From assembly GCA_005883335.1 (NCBI GenBank), contig VAXM01000020.1, positions 1 to 39,386 on the forward strand: a DNA stretch of 39,386 nt, read 5' to 3'. The position numbers and the translations under genes were made by a program. This stretch comes from Actinomycetota bacterium. GTDB lineage: Bacteria > Actinomycetota > Thermoleophilia > Gaiellales > Gaiellaceae. Of this stretch, positions 38,393 to 39,386 are shown piece after piece. The notes below the pieces were generated by a model. It ran no database searches, was not told where the DNA came from, and saw only the letters and a list, made by a program, of their open reading frames with translations. Within the stretch, counting starts at the first letter, position 1. Each line of letters starts with the position of its first letter.

Positions 38393-38714
38393 AGAACTCG
38401 AGCGCGGGCTCGAGCTGATTCGCCGCGGAGAGTTCTTCGCCGCCCACGAGGAGCTCGAGGACGCCTGGCGCGCCGCCGAGCCCGAGGAGCGCGACTTCTT
38501 CCAGGGCCTCGTCCATTTCACGGTCGCCTGGTATCAGGCGGGACGCGGCAATCGCGTCGGCTGCGAGCGGCAGCTCGAGAAGGCCACCCGCCGCCTCGGA
38601 CCCTACGCTCCGGAGCACCGAGGCGTGGACGTGGAATCGATCCTTCAGCAGGTGGCCACAGCGGCGGAGACCGTTCAACGCGGATCGCTCGAGCTGCGCC
38701 CGCCCACACTCTGA
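38349..38714 (+). CDS. DUF309-family protein
   Basis: A 121-residue protein with the DUF309 core ELIRRGEFFAAHEELEDAWR and DFFQGLVHFTVAWYQAGRGN, a helical family of unknown role. The homologous part begins near SEELERGL (about 38388), but no ATG, GTG or TTG is there; I use ATG 38349, 44 bases inside the Rieske gene. A noncanonical start, or a fusion to the Rieske protein, cannot be excluded. Its TGA shares a base with the next gene's ATG (TGATG). Confidence 0.75.
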   Translation: MRCASRTARSRSLSEELERGLELIRRGEFFAAHEELEDAWRAAEPEERDFFQGLVHFTVAWYQAGRGNRVGCERQLEKATRRLGPYAPEHRGVDVESILQQVATAAETVQRGSLELRPPTL

Positions 38715-39386
38715 TGAAGGTCGCGGTATTCACGACTTCTTACCCGCGGCACGAGGGTGACCTTGCCGGCCGGTTCGTGTTCGACCTCGTGCGGCAGCTG
38801 CGCAACCGCAGCGTCGAGATCGAGGTCGTAGGGCCGGGCACCTACCGCGATTTCGGGCTGACCGGGAGCGGCGGGGCCGGGCTCGTCGCGAGCGTCAGGG
38901 GTCGGCCCTGGCTCGCGCCGCCGCTCTTCGCGTCGATGGTGCGCTCACTCCGGCGCGCCGCGAGCAGCGCCGACCTCGTGCACGCGAACTGGCTCGCCGG
39001 TGCTGCGGTGGCCAGGTTCGCCGGCAAGCCGTTCGTCGTGACCCTGCACGGCTCGGGGACTGCGGGCCGTTTCTCCGACCTCGGGCTGGCCGAGCGTTCA
39101 CCTGGGCTCGTCCGCCGGCTGCTCCGTCCAGCGAGCGCAGTCATTTGCGTCTCCCCCGCGCTGGCGGAGGCAATGCGACGGGTGGGCGTGGCGAACGTGC
39201 ACGAGATCCCGTACGGCGTCGAGATCCCCGACGAGACCGGCGCCGAGGACGAGCCGCCGACAGTGCTGTTCGCAGGCCGGCTCTCCCCCGAGAAGCGGAT
39301 CGACGTCGTTGCCGCCGCGACCGAGGGCCTGCCGCGGATCGTCGCCGGCGACGGGCCGCTGCGCGACCTCCTCCCGGACGCGCTCG
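38714..39386 (+). CDS. GT4-family glycosyltransferase, N-terminal fragment
   Basis: The first 224 residues of a gene that runs off the right edge. MKVAVFTTSYPRHEGDLAGRF is the nucleotide-binding start of the GT-B fold; VHANWLAGAAVARFAGKPFVVTLHGSG holds the HG motif of GT4; LFAGRLSPEKRIDVV opens the C-terminal donor-binding domain. Probably makes a cell-surface polysaccharide or glycolipid. Coupled to DUF309 by the TGATG overlap. The last residues and the catalytic E(x)7E are outside the window. Confidence 0.88.
   Translation, partial: MKVAVFTTSYPRHEGDLAGRFVFDLVRQLRNRSVEIEVVGPGTYRDFGLTGSGGAGLVASVRGRPWLAPPLFASMVRSLRRAASSADLVHANWLAGAAVARFAGKPFVVTLHGSGTAGRFSDLGLAERSPGLVRRLLRPASAVICVSPALAEAMRRVGVANVHEIPYGVEIPDETGAEDEPPTVLFAGRLSPEKRIDVVAAATEGLPRIVAGDGPLRDLLPDAL

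Overview
The window is dense, GC-rich bacterial chromosome, roughly 70% GC by eye, with no mobile elements, rRNA, tRNA or CRISPR that I can see. Gene content points to Actinobacteria: CysO/CysM/Mec cysteine synthesis, a stand-alone LigD-type polymerase, an Rv2578c-type radical SAM protein, a TIGR03252-type HhH-GPD protein and a 7Fe ferredoxin. Short genes, frequent 1-22 base overlaps, many GTG starts and mostly leaderless promoters fit a deep lineage such as Thermoleophilia/Gaiellales. That placement is inference.

Layout. (1) 1-4.7 kb: the start of an Lhr-like helicase and a HIT protein on the minus strand. Divergent to them are a second HIT-like protein, a P-loop kinase, a GMC oxidoreductase, a DNA glycosylase-like protein and a secreted protein with a possibly structured leader. 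(2) 4.7-8.9 kb: a minus-strand operon of acyl-CoA dehydrogenase, methyltransferase, LigD-type polymerase and a phytoene-dehydrogenase-like flavoprotein. (3) 8.9-12.9 kb: a pilin-like lipoprotein, a lacI-VOC pair with twin operators, a small basic protein and an amidohydrolase. (4) 13.0-18.9 kb: a phosphate island with pstCAB-phoU, divergent pstS, a sensorless histidine kinase and a divergent OmpR-type regulator. (5) 18.9-25.7 kb: an HD protein with a small membrane protein, an HxlR regulator, an M20 peptidase, a secreted polyproline/PASTA protein, the primary-type sigma factor and a TPR protein.

(6) 25.7-28.5 kb: a complete sulfur-carrier cysteine operon, in order rhodanese-E1 (MoeZ-like), CysO, CysM and Mec. 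CysO appears to start at CTG. (7) 28.5-33.2 kb: a cupredoxin, a CNNM/CorC protein with its start codon in a hairpin, a metallo-beta-lactamase-fold hydrolase, a radical SAM protein behind a LexA-type box, and a pseudogene of an SQR-like flavoprotein. (8) 33.3-39.4 kb: a NarL-type two-component pair, a small acidic protein, a VOC-flavoprotein pair, a basic Rho-N/SAP-like protein, a pseudo-receiver with a 7Fe ferredoxin, a Rieske protein with a DUF309 protein, and the start of a GT4 glycosyltransferase.

The strongest window-wide signal is promoter architecture. Most transcription units have a TANNNT -10 hexamer 6-11 bases before the start codon, which implies leaderless mRNAs. The few genes with a clear Shine-Dalgarno or a long leader are therefore candidates for post-transcriptional control.
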